Assembly (NCBI GenBank): GCA_036770365.1
Contig: DAIPJH010000001.1
Span: 326,253-390,252, forward strand
Source of the DNA: DAIPJH01 sp036770365
GTDB lineage: Bacteria; Pseudomonadota; Alphaproteobacteria; Rickettsiales; UBA998
DNA length: 64,000 nt
Direction: 5' to 3'
How positions within the stretch are numbered: the first letter of the stretch is position 1; every line of letters starts with the position of its first letter. The translations under genes and the position numbers were made by a program. Below are positions 1 to 11,070 of the stretch, in pieces. Under the pieces are notes generated by a model. The model did no database searches, was not told the origin of the DNA, and was given only the letters and a program-made list of their open reading frames with translations.

Positions 1-253
1 TCTCATCAATATGCGGTGTATGTGTCACGCCTAAATGCTTAAACAAAGCGGGATTATTAACCATCTCAAGCGGCTTATTGATGATCACGCCCATCGCACC
101 ACGATCATCATGCATAAACATATAAATCACCGACTGCGCAAACACATCACCCTGCACTTGCGGCGTTGCAACCAATAGCTGACCCGTTAACCAACCATCA
201 TGCTGACGCACTGGCATAAAATCATGCCCAATTGTAATATGACTCGCACTCAT
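1..253 (-). CDS. YqgE/AlgH (UPF0301) family protein, N-terminal part
   Basis: The reading frame starts at an ATG at 253 and runs off the left edge of the window, so only about 84 N-terminal residues are visible. They show the family pattern: GQLLVATPQ, then a segment ending SVIYMF, MHDDRGAMGVIINKPL, which matches the YqgE core (export or modification of a pre-existing protein surface, GA-MG-IINKPL). The family is small, soluble and of unsettled function; the AlgH name comes from Pseudomonas alginate work but does not prove a role in alginate synthesis, even though alginate-type genes lie about 50 kb away. The next gene upstream on the same strand is ygfZ, separated by 113 bp that contain an imperfect palindrome. 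Confidence 0.85.
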   Translation of the reverse strand, partial: MSASHITIGHDFMPVRQHDGWLTGQLLVATPQVQGDVFAQSVIYMFMHDDRGAMGVIINKPLEMVNNPALFKHLGVTHTPHIDE

Positions 254-270
254 TTGTGTATTCTCCCACT

Positions 271-323
271 TATAGTCATTTTTCCACTCTAAAAATAGGG
301 CATTTTTAAGTGGAATGACTATA
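271..323. repeat. Imperfect inverted repeat between ygfZ and yqgE
   Basis: TATAGTCATT-TTT-CCACT on the left pairs with AGTGGAATGACTATA on the right, a 15-bp match with a 3-nt bulge. The loop itself contains AAAAAT and ATTTTT segments that can pair. It is not followed by a T-run on the minus strand, so it is not a classical terminator; it may be a small palindromic element or overlap the yqgE promoter. Confidence 0.6.
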
Positions 324-366
324 TATGGGGTTATCACACACGGTTTCAAGTACAGAGATGAAATAT

Positions 367-1251
367 TTATATTTGCCAAAACGGTTTTGTCAAAGCCACC
401 ACGACATTCCCTATCACCACCTGCGCTAAAGGTCTTTCTTCCAGCTTATCAAGACGCATCAGCGCAAGTCCGTAACCGCCTGCATGCGAACGCATTTCGC
501 CCACCTCTTCACCGTCTGCCATCAAAACCGTCTCTACCTCGGACAACACATCACCTGAAAGTGACTGAACGCACATCAAACCCTTGCGAAGCTGGGCGCG
601 GTGTTTGGAGCGAGCCGTGACTTCTTGTCCAACATAACAGCCTTTAGTGAAAGAAACCGCCCCAAGTAGATCATAACCCAATTCCAGCAGTAAACTTCTC
701 TCCACCACTGCGTCCTGCGCACCCTCAGGAATACCAAGCTTCACTCGATGTATTTCATAATCATCACGCGACATTTCCCCAAAATGCGCCGCACTGAATC
801 GTTTTTCAAGCATCTCTCTTTCACCCACAAACCGCAGTCCCATTTTTACTGAACGTACATCCACTAAAGCAAGACTACCGTCCTCATAATGTTGCGTTGT
901 ACCTGCCCCTTCCAATGTCGCAATATTGTCTATACTAGCCGCCACCACCCATGCTTCACCCAACGGCGTGATGGTTACGTCTGCACGTAGACGATACATC
1001 TTCAATCTTTTCAGCACATCCACTTCAAAAACATCAGCTACATCCAATAACAAGGCATTTTCAGTGCGCATCACAACAAAATCTGCCAGAAACCGGCCTT
1101 GTGGCGACAACAACGCCGCCCATAATGACTGGGACGTTGTCACTTTCGCCACATCCTGCGAAATAATCGCTTGCAGAAAATCATCCTTATCTGCGCCCTC
1201 AAGCTTTATGATACGACGATCAGGCAACCAACAAAATCCATACTCATGCAT
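367..1251 (-). CDS. ygfZ: YgfZ/GcvT-like tRNA-modifying, folate-binding protein
   Basis: This is a member of the YgfZ family, which is related to the glycine cleavage T-protein and helps maintain certain Fe-S enzymes with folate as cofactor. The diagnostic motif KGCYVGQEVTAR is present (K-G-C-Y-x-G-Q-E), with the strictly conserved cysteine. The start was set at the ATG at 1251 (MHEYGFCWLPDRR) rather than the longer frame to 1290, because this position gives a normal N-terminus and overlaps the stop of the upstream glycosyltransferase gene by 8 bp, a common operon arrangement. The length of 294 residues fits the family. The role in Fe-S maintenance comes from family knowledge. Confidence 0.9.
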   Translation of the reverse strand: MHEYGFCWLPDRRIIKLEGADKDDFLQAIISQDVAKVTTSQSLWAALLSPQGRFLADFVVMRTENALLLDVADVFEVDVLKRLKMYRLRADVTITPLGEAWVVAASIDNIATLEGAGTTQHYEDGSLALVDVRSVKMGLRFVGEREMLEKRFSAAHFGEMSRDDYEIHRVKLGIPEGAQDAVVERSLLLELGYDLLGAVSFTKGCYVGQEVTARSKHRAQLRKGLMCVQSLSGDVLSEVETVLMADGEEVGEMRSHAGGYGLALMRLDKLEERPLAQVVIGNVVVALTKPFWQI

Positions 1252-2323
1252 CAGATTGCTCCATGTCACGCTGCGGATGATGTTCCACAAACGCGGTCAC
1301 AATACTATATAAACTCTCACTCATATGCGCACTAATACGCTCAATTGTATAACGCGTTTTCAACGTATGATAGGCCTCACTCGCAAGCCCTCTCGCACGA
1401 CTTTCATCATCCAACATCCACGCCAAACCATCTGCCAACGCAGTCGCATCAGCCTTATGCACCATGACCCCATTTTGGGTATGCATAATGATCTCTCTTG
1501 GTCCTTCGCTGTCAGTCGTGACAATCGGCACCTTGCTCACCATTGCTTCCAGCAGCACAATCCCGAACGGCTCATGCAGCGAGGGAAGGCAGAAAATATC
1601 GAGCGATTCCATAAAGACTTTAGGCTGTTCGACCCAACCGGAGAAAGATAATTCAGATTCTAATTTTAAATGCTTTGCCAATTTTCGTAATTTCTTTTCT
1701 TCCTCGCCAGAACCACCTAACACTGCCCTAAACTCATACCCGCGCATTTTAAGCTGTGCGAGTGCTTCGAGGTAAACATCAAAGCCCTTTTTGCTCACAA
1801 ACCGCCCCAAAGCCCCAATCACAGGCGGCGATTTCCACACGCGCCGCACGCCGCCCGCACCTGCCTCCAATGTCATCATATTTGGCATCACACAAATAAC
1901 TTTTGGTGCGTTTGGCAAGGCGGCAATTGTCTGCGCCATATGCTGCGTAATCGCAAACACACCGTCAAGCCCAACAAGATGCTGATGTTTATAATTATGT
2001 GCCACGCCTATTAATGGGATGTTACCTTTTAGCGCACGTTTGGCAAAAATCATCGCACGGTTACCATGCGCCACCACCACATCTGACTGATATTTATGAG
2101 CAATATGCGCGAGAACTTTAGGTGCTATCCAATCCCACCAGCCTTTGTTAGATAAATATTCTACAGTAAATCCCTGTGTGGTCACTTTTTCAATGATCTG
2201 TGCATCTGGGTGCGTGACCATTACTACCTCATGTCCAGCCATACGCAATGCGTTGCCATAATCGACAAACGCTTGCTCAATACCACCAAGCCCTTTACCT
2301 AACATGATATTGATAACGCGCAT
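1244..2323 (-). CDS. Glycosyltransferase family 4 (GT-B fold)
   Basis: A 359-residue GT-B glycosyltransferase. The N-terminal half begins with the glycine-rich loop typical of this fold (MLGKGLGGIEQAF) and the C-terminal half has the nucleotide-sugar site with GALGRFVSKKGFD and the E-x7-E motif region EPFGIVLLEAMVSKVPIV. No signal peptide or membrane segment is seen, so it should act at the cytoplasmic face on a lipid or saccharide acceptor, for example in lipopolysaccharide or glycolipid synthesis. The acceptor and donor sugar cannot be told from sequence. It overlaps ygfZ downstream, so the two are probably co-transcribed although functionally unrelated. Confidence 0.88.
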   Translation of the reverse strand: MRVINIMLGKGLGGIEQAFVDYGNALRMAGHEVVMVTHPDAQIIEKVTTQGFTVEYLSNKGWWDWIAPKVLAHIAHKYQSDVVVAHGNRAMIFAKRALKGNIPLIGVAHNYKHQHLVGLDGVFAITQHMAQTIAALPNAPKVICVMPNMMTLEAGAGGVRRVWKSPPVIGALGRFVSKKGFDVYLEALAQLKMRGYEFRAVLGGSGEEEKKLRKLAKHLKLESELSFSGWVEQPKVFMESLDIFCLPSLHEPFGIVLLEAMVSKVPIVTTDSEGPREIIMHTQNGVMVHKADATALADGLAWMLDDESRARGLASEAYHTLKTRYTIERISAHMSESLYSIVTAFVEHHPQRDMEQSDA

Positions 2324-2400
2324 GCAGCCCTCTTCTACCCAAAGAGGTCATCATAGGGAGCTTACTAGAAATGTAAATCTGAAGCGTTATTCACACCGTC

Positions 2401-2667
2401 TTAATGAACAGAAATAACGCCATGCGTGGCACGAAATTCCGAAGGCTTGATGATAGTGCAAGAGGCAACCTTGACCGAGTGTAACTTACCTTCCAATTCA
2501 CGCTCCCAAAAATCAAGAAATCGATGAAGCACAGGGAAGTCGGGGTTAAGGTCTAAATCTTGCCACAGATACATTTGCAAGAGCGAGGGATGATCTGGCA
2601 GGCGATAAAGTATCTCCGCCGTTGTGAGCCTATAATTTTCTAGCACTATCCGACCTATTTCTCCCAT
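2401..2667 (-). CDS. usg: Usg family protein
   Basis: An 88-residue protein matching the alphaproteobacterial Usg family: LTTAEILYRLPDHPSLLQ, then YLWQDLDLNPDFPVLHRFLDFWERELEG and an ending with LHSVKVA and KPSEFRATHG. The family is small and widespread in alphaproteobacteria; its biochemical role is not established. It is a single gene, 78 bp upstream of the glycosyltransferase start on the same strand. Its presence is one of the best taxonomic hints in the window. Confidence 0.88.
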   Translation of the reverse strand: MGEIGRIVLENYRLTTAEILYRLPDHPSLLQMYLWQDLDLNPDFPVLHRFLDFWERELEGKLHSVKVASCTIIKPSEFRATHGVISVH

Positions 2668-2829
2668 AAGCCACTCCCCACTAAATCATCATATAATCAA
2701 TGCCTTATATAATAAACCTCTCATATCATGGCTTTATCTTACCATATTTCACTTAACAATCGTATCATTTTCTATGTTTTTAAAAAATATGATTGCTTTT
2801 CTTATCATTTATTCGCTTTAATGGAGTAG

Positions 2830-3918
2830 ATGATTACAGACAACTTCTCTTCAACACTGCCCCCATCCTCGCAGCTTTGCCTTGACAAAACGCGGTGGTT
2901 TCGTGCTTTGAGTGTCGTTTTTAGCATGTTCGTGATGATGTGTATGCTAAGTGGTTGCACCCCAAGTCAACAAACAGCACTACCAACAATAAATACCACG
3001 AAAAACACACCCATTTTATGGCTACAAAGCTTACAAACCTCTGATGGGACACGCCTACCACTACGTCGATGGTGGCCAAGCGCCTCAGCTAATCCCAAGG
3101 CCATCGTTATTGCCCTGCATGGATTCAATGACTATAATCAAGCGTTTGACTTGCCTGCGCATCATCTGAACGCCAAGGGTATTGCCGTGCTGGCTTATGA
3201 TCAACGCGGATTTGGCACAAGCCCTGCACGCGGCATTTGGGCGAATAATGATAATCTCACGCATGACCTAGTTGATATGGTGCATGCAACTGCACATGCA
3301 TATCCCAATACCCCTCTCTATCTGCTAGGAGAGAGCATGGGCGGGGCGGTTGCCATCACCACACTCACCAAATACCCACTCCCAGAACTACGCGGTGTCA
3401 TTTTAAGCGCACCCGCACTATGGGGAAGCAACACATTAAATCCCCTCTACCGCCTAACTCTTTGGACTGCGGCGCACACCATTCCTTATTACACCCTTAC
3501 AGGTAAACAGGCCAAAATTCTAGCATCTGATAATATCCCAATGCTGATCGCCATGGGCAAAGACCCACACATCATCAAAGAAACCCGTATTGATACAATT
3601 TATGGTCTCGTATCCTTAATGGATCAAGCGCATGCTCAAGCCCCTCTACTCACACACACTCCTACGTTACTCCTTTACGGACAACATGACCAAGTCATTC
3701 CCGCTCATGCCATCACAGAGATCGGGTCTAAGCTTGAACACAATAACGCTACCATTGCCTATTACCCGAGGGGCTACCATATGCTACTACGCGATCTCCA
3801 TGCGGACATCGTGTTGGATGACATCATCTCGTGGATCAACGCGCCTTGTAACCCTCTGCCTTCAAAACAAAACGTGGAATGGCAAACTCGCATACAAAAT
3901 CATAAGGGACGCAGGTAA
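2830..3918 (+). CDS. Alpha/beta hydrolase (lysophospholipase-like) lipoprotein
   Basis: The protein has a hydrophobic segment ending in a lipobox (MLSGC, Cys43), so it is probably lipid-anchored in the periplasm or outer membrane. The hydrolase core is of the monoacylglycerol lipase/lysophospholipase type (PldB-like): oxyanion region LHGFNDYN, nucleophile elbow GESMGG with Ser169, acid Asp287 in LYGQHDQVIP, and His317 in RGYHML. With the ATG at 2830 the stretch before the signal core is unusually long (about 25 residues), so an internal start nearer the hydrophobic core is possible. The stop overlaps the ATG of nth (TAATG), suggesting co-transcription. The substrate is not known; a membrane-lipid ester is a reasonable guess. 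Confidence 0.85.
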   Translation: MITDNFSSTLPPSSQLCLDKTRWFRALSVVFSMFVMMCMLSGCTPSQQTALPTINTTKNTPILWLQSLQTSDGTRLPLRRWWPSASANPKAIVIALHGFNDYNQAFDLPAHHLNAKGIAVLAYDQRGFGTSPARGIWANNDNLTHDLVDMVHATAHAYPNTPLYLLGESMGGAVAITTLTKYPLPELRGVILSAPALWGSNTLNPLYRLTLWTAAHTIPYYTLTGKQAKILASDNIPMLIAMGKDPHIIKETRIDTIYGLVSLMDQAHAQAPLLTHTPTLLLYGQHDQVIPAHAITEIGSKLEHNNATIAYYPRGYHMLLRDLHADIVLDDIISWINAPCNPLPSKQNVEWQTRIQNHKGRR

Positions 3919-4574
3919 TGCGTCGCGCCAAAACACTCGCGCCTGAAGTAATTGACACGCTTTTCACGCGTTTCCATCACGCAGACCCTGAACCCAAAAC
4001 AGAACTGATCGCTCCTAATCCCTTTTGTTTGTTAGTCGCCATCATTCTCTCTGCCCAAGCAACGGACGCTGGCGTTAACAAGGCCACACCAGCACTCTTC
4101 GCCGCCGCCAGTACCCCCGATACCATGCAAGCTTTGGGCTTAGACGGCATCAAGCATTATATTAAAACGATTGGGTTATTTAACAGCAAAGCACAGAACA
4201 TCCTAACCATGTGTGGTCAATTATTGGAACGTCATAACGGCAAAGTCCCTCACACACGTGAAGCCTTACAAGCTCTTGCTGGCGTTGGACGCAAAACCGC
4301 TAATGTTTGGCTTAATTGTGTATTGGGATTGCCTACAATGGCAGTAGATACCCACGTTCAGCGCGTTGCCAATCGCATTGGGTTATGTCACACTAAAACA
4401 CCCGAACAAACCGAAACCGCACTAGTTAATATTATTCCTAAAAAATGGATGGTACATGCCCATCACTGGCTCATTCTACACGGTCGCTATACCTGCAAAG
4501 CACGCAAGCCAGCTTGTTATAACTGTAGAATAGCAGACCTATGCTTGTTTCAGGACAAAACCAAAGAAGCTTAA
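3918..4574 (+). CDS. nth: Endonuclease III
   Basis: Base-excision-repair DNA glycosylase/AP lyase for oxidised pyrimidines. The helix-hairpin-helix LAGVGRKTANVWLN carries catalytic Lys126, and the conserved aspartate is Asp144 in MAVDTHVQRVANR. The C-terminal 4Fe-4S cluster ligands follow the canonical spacing C-x6-C-x2-C-x5-C (CKARKPACYNCRIADLC). At 218 residues it is of normal length. The ATG overlaps the stop of the lipoprotein hydrolase gene, so translation is likely coupled. Confidence 0.95.
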   Translation: MRRAKTLAPEVIDTLFTRFHHADPEPKTELIAPNPFCLLVAIILSAQATDAGVNKATPALFAAASTPDTMQALGLDGIKHYIKTIGLFNSKAQNILTMCGQLLERHNGKVPHTREALQALAGVGRKTANVWLNCVLGLPTMAVDTHVQRVANRIGLCHTKTPEQTETALVNIIPKKWMVHAHHWLILHGRYTCKARKPACYNCRIADLCLFQDKTKEA

Positions 4575-4594
4575 AAGGGCATGCAATATATGAT

Positions 4595-4660
4595 AACTGG
4601 TATTTGGTGAATAACCTACCCACTAAATACCAGTTACTAAATACCAGTTACTAAATACCA
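4595..4660. repeat. Short tandem repeats and hairpin between nth and bactofilin gene
   Basis: ACTAAATACCAGTT occurs twice in tandem (4622-4649) followed by a partial third copy. The left arm AACTGGTATTT at 4595 can pair with any of the copies, giving alternative hairpins. Lying between two convergent genes, it probably acts in transcription termination; the repeat number could vary between strains. Confidence 0.7.
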
Positions 4661-4668
4661 AAAATCAA

Positions 4669-5367
4669 CTATGCCGCTGTACGTTTGCCACGAGCCACAG
4701 CTTCAGGGCGACCAAAAGTGATTTCTCCACTAAGTTCACCACCACGTTCGATCTCAATTTCACCGTATGCAATACGTCCGCGCACTTTACCCGTAGAGTA
4801 AATCGTCAAACGATTACGTACAATCAAGTCTCCTTCAAAAAGACCACTGATCTCAGCATCTTCAATCTCAGCAGTTCCTTTAAATGAACCATGTTCCGCA
4901 ATCTCAACCGTATGTACATCTTTCAACGTTGCATCAACCGCCCCTTCGATCACCAAACGATCGCACGTTGCAATCTCACCGCGCAGTAAAATATCATTAC
5001 CCACTGTAAGAACACGCTTACCAGCTGTTTTAGAAGGATTGTTAGCAGAAGTACTCGACGCCATTGGGCTTGCTGGCATAGGACGGAAATCAGATGATGC
5101 ATGTGACTGTGACGCTGAAGAAGACGCAACATGCGAAGACATACCCGAACCCGCTTGAGACGCCAAAGGACGGTAAGGCTGTGCTGCCATCGGCGAGGCA
5201 GGGCGCGCCGCAGGGGTTGAGGCCGCCATTGGCATAGCTGGACGCGACGCCGGAACAGGAGCAGACACAGCCACCGCCGCAGGCGTGGTCAATGCGGTCA
5301 CTTCTTCTTCCACCAATACGTCTGCATCTAATTGTAATTCACCTGACTCATCTTTACGACGGAACAT
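4669..5367 (-). CDS. Bactofilin (cytoskeletal polymer protein)
   Basis: A 232-residue protein with a long Ala/Pro/Ser/Met-rich N-terminal tail (about residues 20-115) and a C-terminal bactofilin (DUF583) domain from about residue 120. The domain shows the regular beta-helix pattern of short hydrophobic strands: GNDILLRGEI, LVIEGAVDATL, EIAEHGSFKGTAEIEDAEI, FEGDLIV, GKVRGRIAYGEIEI, GELSGEITFG. Bactofilins form membrane-associated filaments that localise cell-wall or polar-stalk enzymes. The tail is longer than in many family members and probably mediates partner or membrane contacts. It is convergent with nth and has no visible operon partner. Confidence 0.92.
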   Translation of the reverse strand: MFRRKDESGELQLDADVLVEEEVTALTTPAAVAVSAPVPASRPAMPMAASTPAARPASPMAAQPYRPLASQAGSGMSSHVASSSASQSHASSDFRPMPASPMASSTSANNPSKTAGKRVLTVGNDILLRGEIATCDRLVIEGAVDATLKDVHTVEIAEHGSFKGTAEIEDAEISGLFEGDLIVRNRLTIYSTGKVRGRIAYGEIEIERGGELSGEITFGRPEAVARGKRTAA

Positions 5368-5657
5368 ATTTCTCTCCTGCTTGCTGATACGGTTTTGTTA
5401 TGGGGTATGGCGATAATCTGTGCTGCATAGATGCAGTCCGCGCAACAAATTGAATAAGGAATGCCTTACCTTTTCTATACGCTCATAAACTATAACCAAA
5501 ATTATTCCCTTACACCAGTAGATTCTGCGATAAAATTCACGAATCGAATGATGTAATTTGACTTATAAAAGCAACATTCGTGCCAGTATTAAAACATGAG
5601 TGACAAAGTCTATTTTTTATCCTACACCACTCCCAGAAACTTCATGGAGATAGTACG

Positions 5658-6632
5658 ATGGCGGTCTACACGCGCCTCTTAAAAGAACAAGCACAACAGA
5701 TCATCACGCGCTATGGCTTAGGTGAGTTAGTAGAGATTCATGAAATCGCTGAGGGTATTGAAAATAGCAATTTCCTGATTACCACAGCCCACGATCATCA
5801 CGCTGTCTGCCATATCCTCACCCTATTTGAAAAACGTACCGACCCACAAGATTTACCTTTTTTCCTTGGACTGATGGAACATTTGTCAAGAGCAGGCATA
5901 CCCTGCCCCATGCCACTACATACCCAACATGGCAAACTGACGTTTGAACATCAGGACAAACAAGGAACGATTGTAAGTTTTTTAGGAGGTAAAAGCAAAT
6001 TAGCGGCTCAAGCTACCGAGGCAAACCTTGTGCAGCTTGGCACAATGATTGGCAAGATGCATCTTGCTACTAAGAATTTTCACCTTACACGTCCCAATAA
6101 TCTCAGTGTAACGGGCTGGAAACACCTCATAGGCGAGATCAACACACGCGCAGATGAAATTGAAAAGGGTTTAAGTGCCACACTTCAGAGTGAAATCGCC
6201 TTTTTAGAAAAACACTGGCGGGAAGATTTACCTTCGGGCATCATTCACGCGGATATATTCCCAGACAATGTCTTTTTTAAAGATGACACGCTCTCAGGCA
6301 TCATTGATTTTTATTTTTCATGTCATGATTCCTTCGCCTATGAAATGGCTATTATGCTCAATGCATGGTGTTTTGATGCACAGCATGTGTTTCAAGCAAA
6401 TAAAGCAAAAGCTTTATTGAACGCCTATCAACAAATACGACCACTAAGCCAACAAGAGACAGACACATTGCCCATCCTATGTCGTGGCGCGGCATTACGG
6501 TTTTTACTCACACGCGCCTATGACTGGATCAATCATGATACAGACGCACTAGTTACACGCAAAGACCCAATAGAATATGTGTTGAAGCTGAAATACTGGT
6601 CATCAGCGACTAGTAATCAATGGTCAGCATGA
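5658..6632 (+). CDS. thrB: Homoserine kinase (HSK2, ThrB of APH fold)
   Basis: Phosphorylates homoserine in threonine biosynthesis. The sequence is the aminoglycoside-phosphotransferase-fold ThrB of proteobacteria, not the GHMP type: N-terminus MAVYTRL and EGIENSNFLI, catalytic loop IIHADIFPDNVFF and the metal-binding segment LSGIIDFYFSCHDSFAYE. Length 324 residues is typical. rnhA follows about 100 bp downstream on the same strand, an association common in alphaproteobacteria. A Shine-Dalgarno-like ATGGAG precedes the ATG. Confidence 0.93.
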   Translation: MAVYTRLLKEQAQQIITRYGLGELVEIHEIAEGIENSNFLITTAHDHHAVCHILTLFEKRTDPQDLPFFLGLMEHLSRAGIPCPMPLHTQHGKLTFEHQDKQGTIVSFLGGKSKLAAQATEANLVQLGTMIGKMHLATKNFHLTRPNNLSVTGWKHLIGEINTRADEIEKGLSATLQSEIAFLEKHWREDLPSGIIHADIFPDNVFFKDDTLSGIIDFYFSCHDSFAYEMAIMLNAWCFDAQHVFQANKAKALLNAYQQIRPLSQQETDTLPILCRGAALRFLLTRAYDWINHDTDALVTRKDPIEYVLKLKYWSSATSNQWSA

Positions 6633-6734
6633 GTAATTGTGAGGTCAAGAAACCGAGTCCTTTAGTCACCAAAGATGTTGGACTCATTTTGCAAGTAGAA
6701 GGTGAGCAGAGAAACAATTATAAGAAAGAAGCAC

Positions 6735-7187
6735 ATGAAAAAAATTACACTCTACACCGATGGTGCATGTTCGGGCAATCCAGGACCGGGAGGTTGGGGG
6801 GCAATTTTGATTTATGGAAAACATGAAAAGGAACTATACGGCTTCGAGCCTGACACGACGAATAATCGTATGGAGATGATGGCAGTCATTGAAGGATTAA
6901 AATCGCTCAAAGATGCGTGTCATGTCACGATTTATACCGATAGCAAATATGTGCTGCAAGGCATGACCGAATGGAAATTTAACTGGATTAAGCGCGGCTG
7001 GAAAACCGCCGACAACAAACCCGTTAAAAACGTTGATTTATGGCAAGCTCTTGTCGAACAAGAAAAAATCCACAAGCTCGAATGGCAATGGGTCAAGGGC
7101 CACAACGGCGACCCTATGAATGAACGCGCAGATGAGTTGGCACGTGGGGCGATTACCAACCCGCTTAAACAAACTCAACGCTCGTAA
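6735..7187 (+). CDS. rnhA: Ribonuclease HI
   Basis: Degrades the RNA strand of RNA-DNA hybrids. All catalytic residues are visible: Asp9 in LYTDGACSGNPGPGGWGA, Glu47 in NNRMEMMA, Asp69 in IYTDSKYV, His123 in VKGHNGDPMNERAD and Asp133. The start was placed at the ATG at 6735 (MKKITLYTDG), preceded by AAGAAAG, rather than at 6702, because family members begin a few residues before the first catalytic strand. Length 150 residues fits the family. It lies downstream of thrB on the same strand. Confidence 0.95.
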   Translation: MKKITLYTDGACSGNPGPGGWGAILIYGKHEKELYGFEPDTTNNRMEMMAVIEGLKSLKDACHVTIYTDSKYVLQGMTEWKFNWIKRGWKTADNKPVKNVDLWQALVEQEKIHKLEWQWVKGHNGDPMNERADELARGAITNPLKQTQRS

Positions 7188-7244
7188 TAGGTTTCATGAC
7201 ATACACTACAATAAATCATTTAGCAAAACTTCAGCGTCATTTCA

Positions 7245-7364
7245 CTATACCAACAAAAGCTTCACAGCTCGGCGTACTGCCTCTGCACGAGAAATATGCC
7301 TCCGTACACACAGCGCATCTAAAAAAGCCAACTGTTTTTCTGAAATCTCAATAATAATACACAT
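7245..7364 (-). CDS. Very short ribbon-helix-helix-like ORF (39 aa), possibly a remnant
   Basis: A 39-codon frame with the look of a CopG/Arc-type ribbon-helix-helix N-terminus: a short strand (MCIIIEISEKQL), then helix FLDALCVRRHISRAEAVRRAV, which has the turn-and-helix pattern of antitoxin-type DNA-binding proteins. It begins right at the T-run of the rRNA terminator and has no clear ribosome binding site, and it stops where such proteins normally continue for 10-30 more residues. It could be a degraded antitoxin-like gene, or a chance frame. Confidence 0.35.
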   Translation of the reverse strand: MCIIIEISEKQLAFLDALCVRRHISRAEAVRRAVKLLLV

Positions 7365-7412
7365 AAAAAACCCTACATCACGTTATCATTACAATGATAA
7401 CGTGATGTAGGG
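7365..7412 (-). terminator. Rho-independent terminator of the 23S-5S unit
   Basis: A perfect inverted repeat of 20-bp arms (7371-7390 and 7393-7412) separated by 2 nt, followed on the minus strand by six T residues. It lies about 40 bp downstream of the 5S gene, which places it as the rRNA operon terminator. The stem is unusually long and perfect. Confidence 0.92.
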
Positions 7413-7452
7413 GTATGTATAAAAGTCAAAAAGCAAAAAAGCCCGCTTATAA

Positions 7453-7571
7453 GGCCTGGCGACGACCTACTCTCCCATGCCTTAAGACATAGTACCATCG
7501 GCGCAGAGGGGTTTCACGGTCGTGTTCGGAATGGGAACGTGTGGGACCACCCTCGCAATAATCACCAAGCC
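7453..7571 (-). rRNA. rrf: 5S ribosomal RNA
   Basis: The complementary strand reads as a 5S rRNA from GCTTGGTGATTATTGCGAGG to the matching 3' end ATGGGAGAGTAGGTCGTCGC then CAGGC. Flanking segments GCCCGCTTATA and TATAAACGGGC (7441-7451, 7573-7583) can pair to form a precursor stem. Ends are approximate. It follows the 23S gene on the same strand with a spacer of about 135 bp. Confidence 0.95.
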
Positions 7572-7598
7572 GTATAAACGGGCTTGTTTGCTAAGTGT

Positions 7599-7618
7599 CT
7601 TGCCTCAAAAGAGGCAAG
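7599..7618 (-). other. Hairpin in the 23S-5S spacer
   Basis: CTTGCCTC-AAAA-GAGGCAAG is a perfect 8-bp hairpin with a 4-nt loop between 5S and 23S, directly next to the long-range 23S processing stem. It is probably a structural or processing element of the precursor RNA. Confidence 0.7.
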
Positions 7619-7636
7619 GAATATGTTTTTCTGACA
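7619..7636 (-). other. 23S precursor processing stem, 3' arm
   Basis: GAATATGTTTTTCTGACA here is the exact reverse complement of 10574-10591 in the 23S leader. In the transcript the two arms form an 18-bp perfect helix that closes the whole 23S RNA, the usual substrate form for RNase III. Confidence 0.85.
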
Positions 7637-7705
7637 TTGATGCAATATTTTCATCGTTCACAACACAATACTGTTTTGTACTGTGCGTGAGTGGCTCAAG
7701 CGAAA

Positions 7706-10448
<2,743 letters not shown>

Positions 10449-10573
10449 TCTTGAGCCACATCACGAACAGAACAAAACAGTATAACTGATTGCCTATCGT
10501 GTGTGGACGATACTTACTTACATCAACTCAGATTCTTTGTTTAATAGACTTAAAGCCTACTAAACGCGATCTT

Positions 10574-10591
10574 TGTCAGAAAAACATATTC
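10574..10591 (-). other. 23S precursor processing stem, 5' arm
   Basis: TGTCAGAAAAACATATTC on the plus strand, the exact complement of 7619-7636. It lies in the leader about 125 bp upstream of mature 23S, so the leader takes the place that the 16S-23S spacer fills in a linked operon. Confidence 0.85.
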
Positions 10592-10683
10592 ACTTGTCTA
10601 ACAGCAGAAACGCTTGCGTTTCAGGTATTCTTTAGTTTGTTTCCCTCAGCTCGTTTCAGTGTTTGTCCGCTGAAGGGAGTGCC

Positions 10684-10712
10684 GTTATATGGCTGAGATG
10701 CCATCACGTCAA
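10684..10712 (-). promoter_or_regulatory. Sigma-70 promoter of the 23S-5S unit
   Basis: On the minus strand TTGACG (10712-10707) and TATAAC (10689-10684) are spaced by 17 bp, a near-consensus promoter. Upstream is a run of A-tracts (about 10713-10745) resembling an UP element. It lies about 235 bp before mature 23S and indicates transcription independent of 16S. Confidence 0.8.
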
Positions 10713-10827
10713 CGACTTTTTTCATCTTTTTTCACTTTTTTTTGAGAGACCAGAAAAATCAAGGATATAGGTGGAGTTTTTAGCCTTCATTTTGAAAGTT
10801 TTTCATCCCACCATGCATCAGCACGGC

Positions 10828-11070
10828 TTAACCAAGCAAACCTTGTGCTTTTAGCTCCCACTGCACATGCATGGGCGGAGCTTCACCATATCCACTCGAC
10901 AACATCACGCCAAAGCTACTTAAGTCGCAGCTAGATTGCTCCATTGCCTTAAAGAACAAAGGCTCTTTGCTCGGCTGCACTTGGATATAATGCCATTGCG
11001 CGACACCTCCAAAAGCACGAGAGTTCACCAGATAAACATGCTTCGATGCTAATTTTGCTTGAAAACTCAT
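10828..11070 (-). CDS. Small protein coupled to the SF2 helicase gene (unassigned)
   Basis: An 80-residue protein starting at the ATG at 11070, whose ATGA overlaps the stop of the helicase gene, so translation is probably coupled. It contains KHVYLVNSRAFGGV, HYIQVQPSKEPLFFKAME and SFGVMLSSGYGEAPP, no signal peptide or membrane segment. I do not recognise the family. Part of it (YLV...R.F...P....FFKAM) resembles the small protein encoded at 48218-48433, which is likewise coupled to a large protein gene of unknown role. It may be a partner or regulator of the helicase. Confidence 0.7.
   Translation of the reverse strand: MSFQAKLASKHVYLVNSRAFGGVAQWHYIQVQPSKEPLFFKAMEQSSCDLSSFGVMLSSGYGEAPPMHVQWELKAQGLLG

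Noticed and set aside
1..253. Alginate regulator because the family is called AlgH
   Set aside because: The family is widespread in bacteria without alginate and is a general protein of unsettled role.
4595..4660. CRISPR-like array
   Set aside because: The 14-bp units are directly adjacent without spacers.
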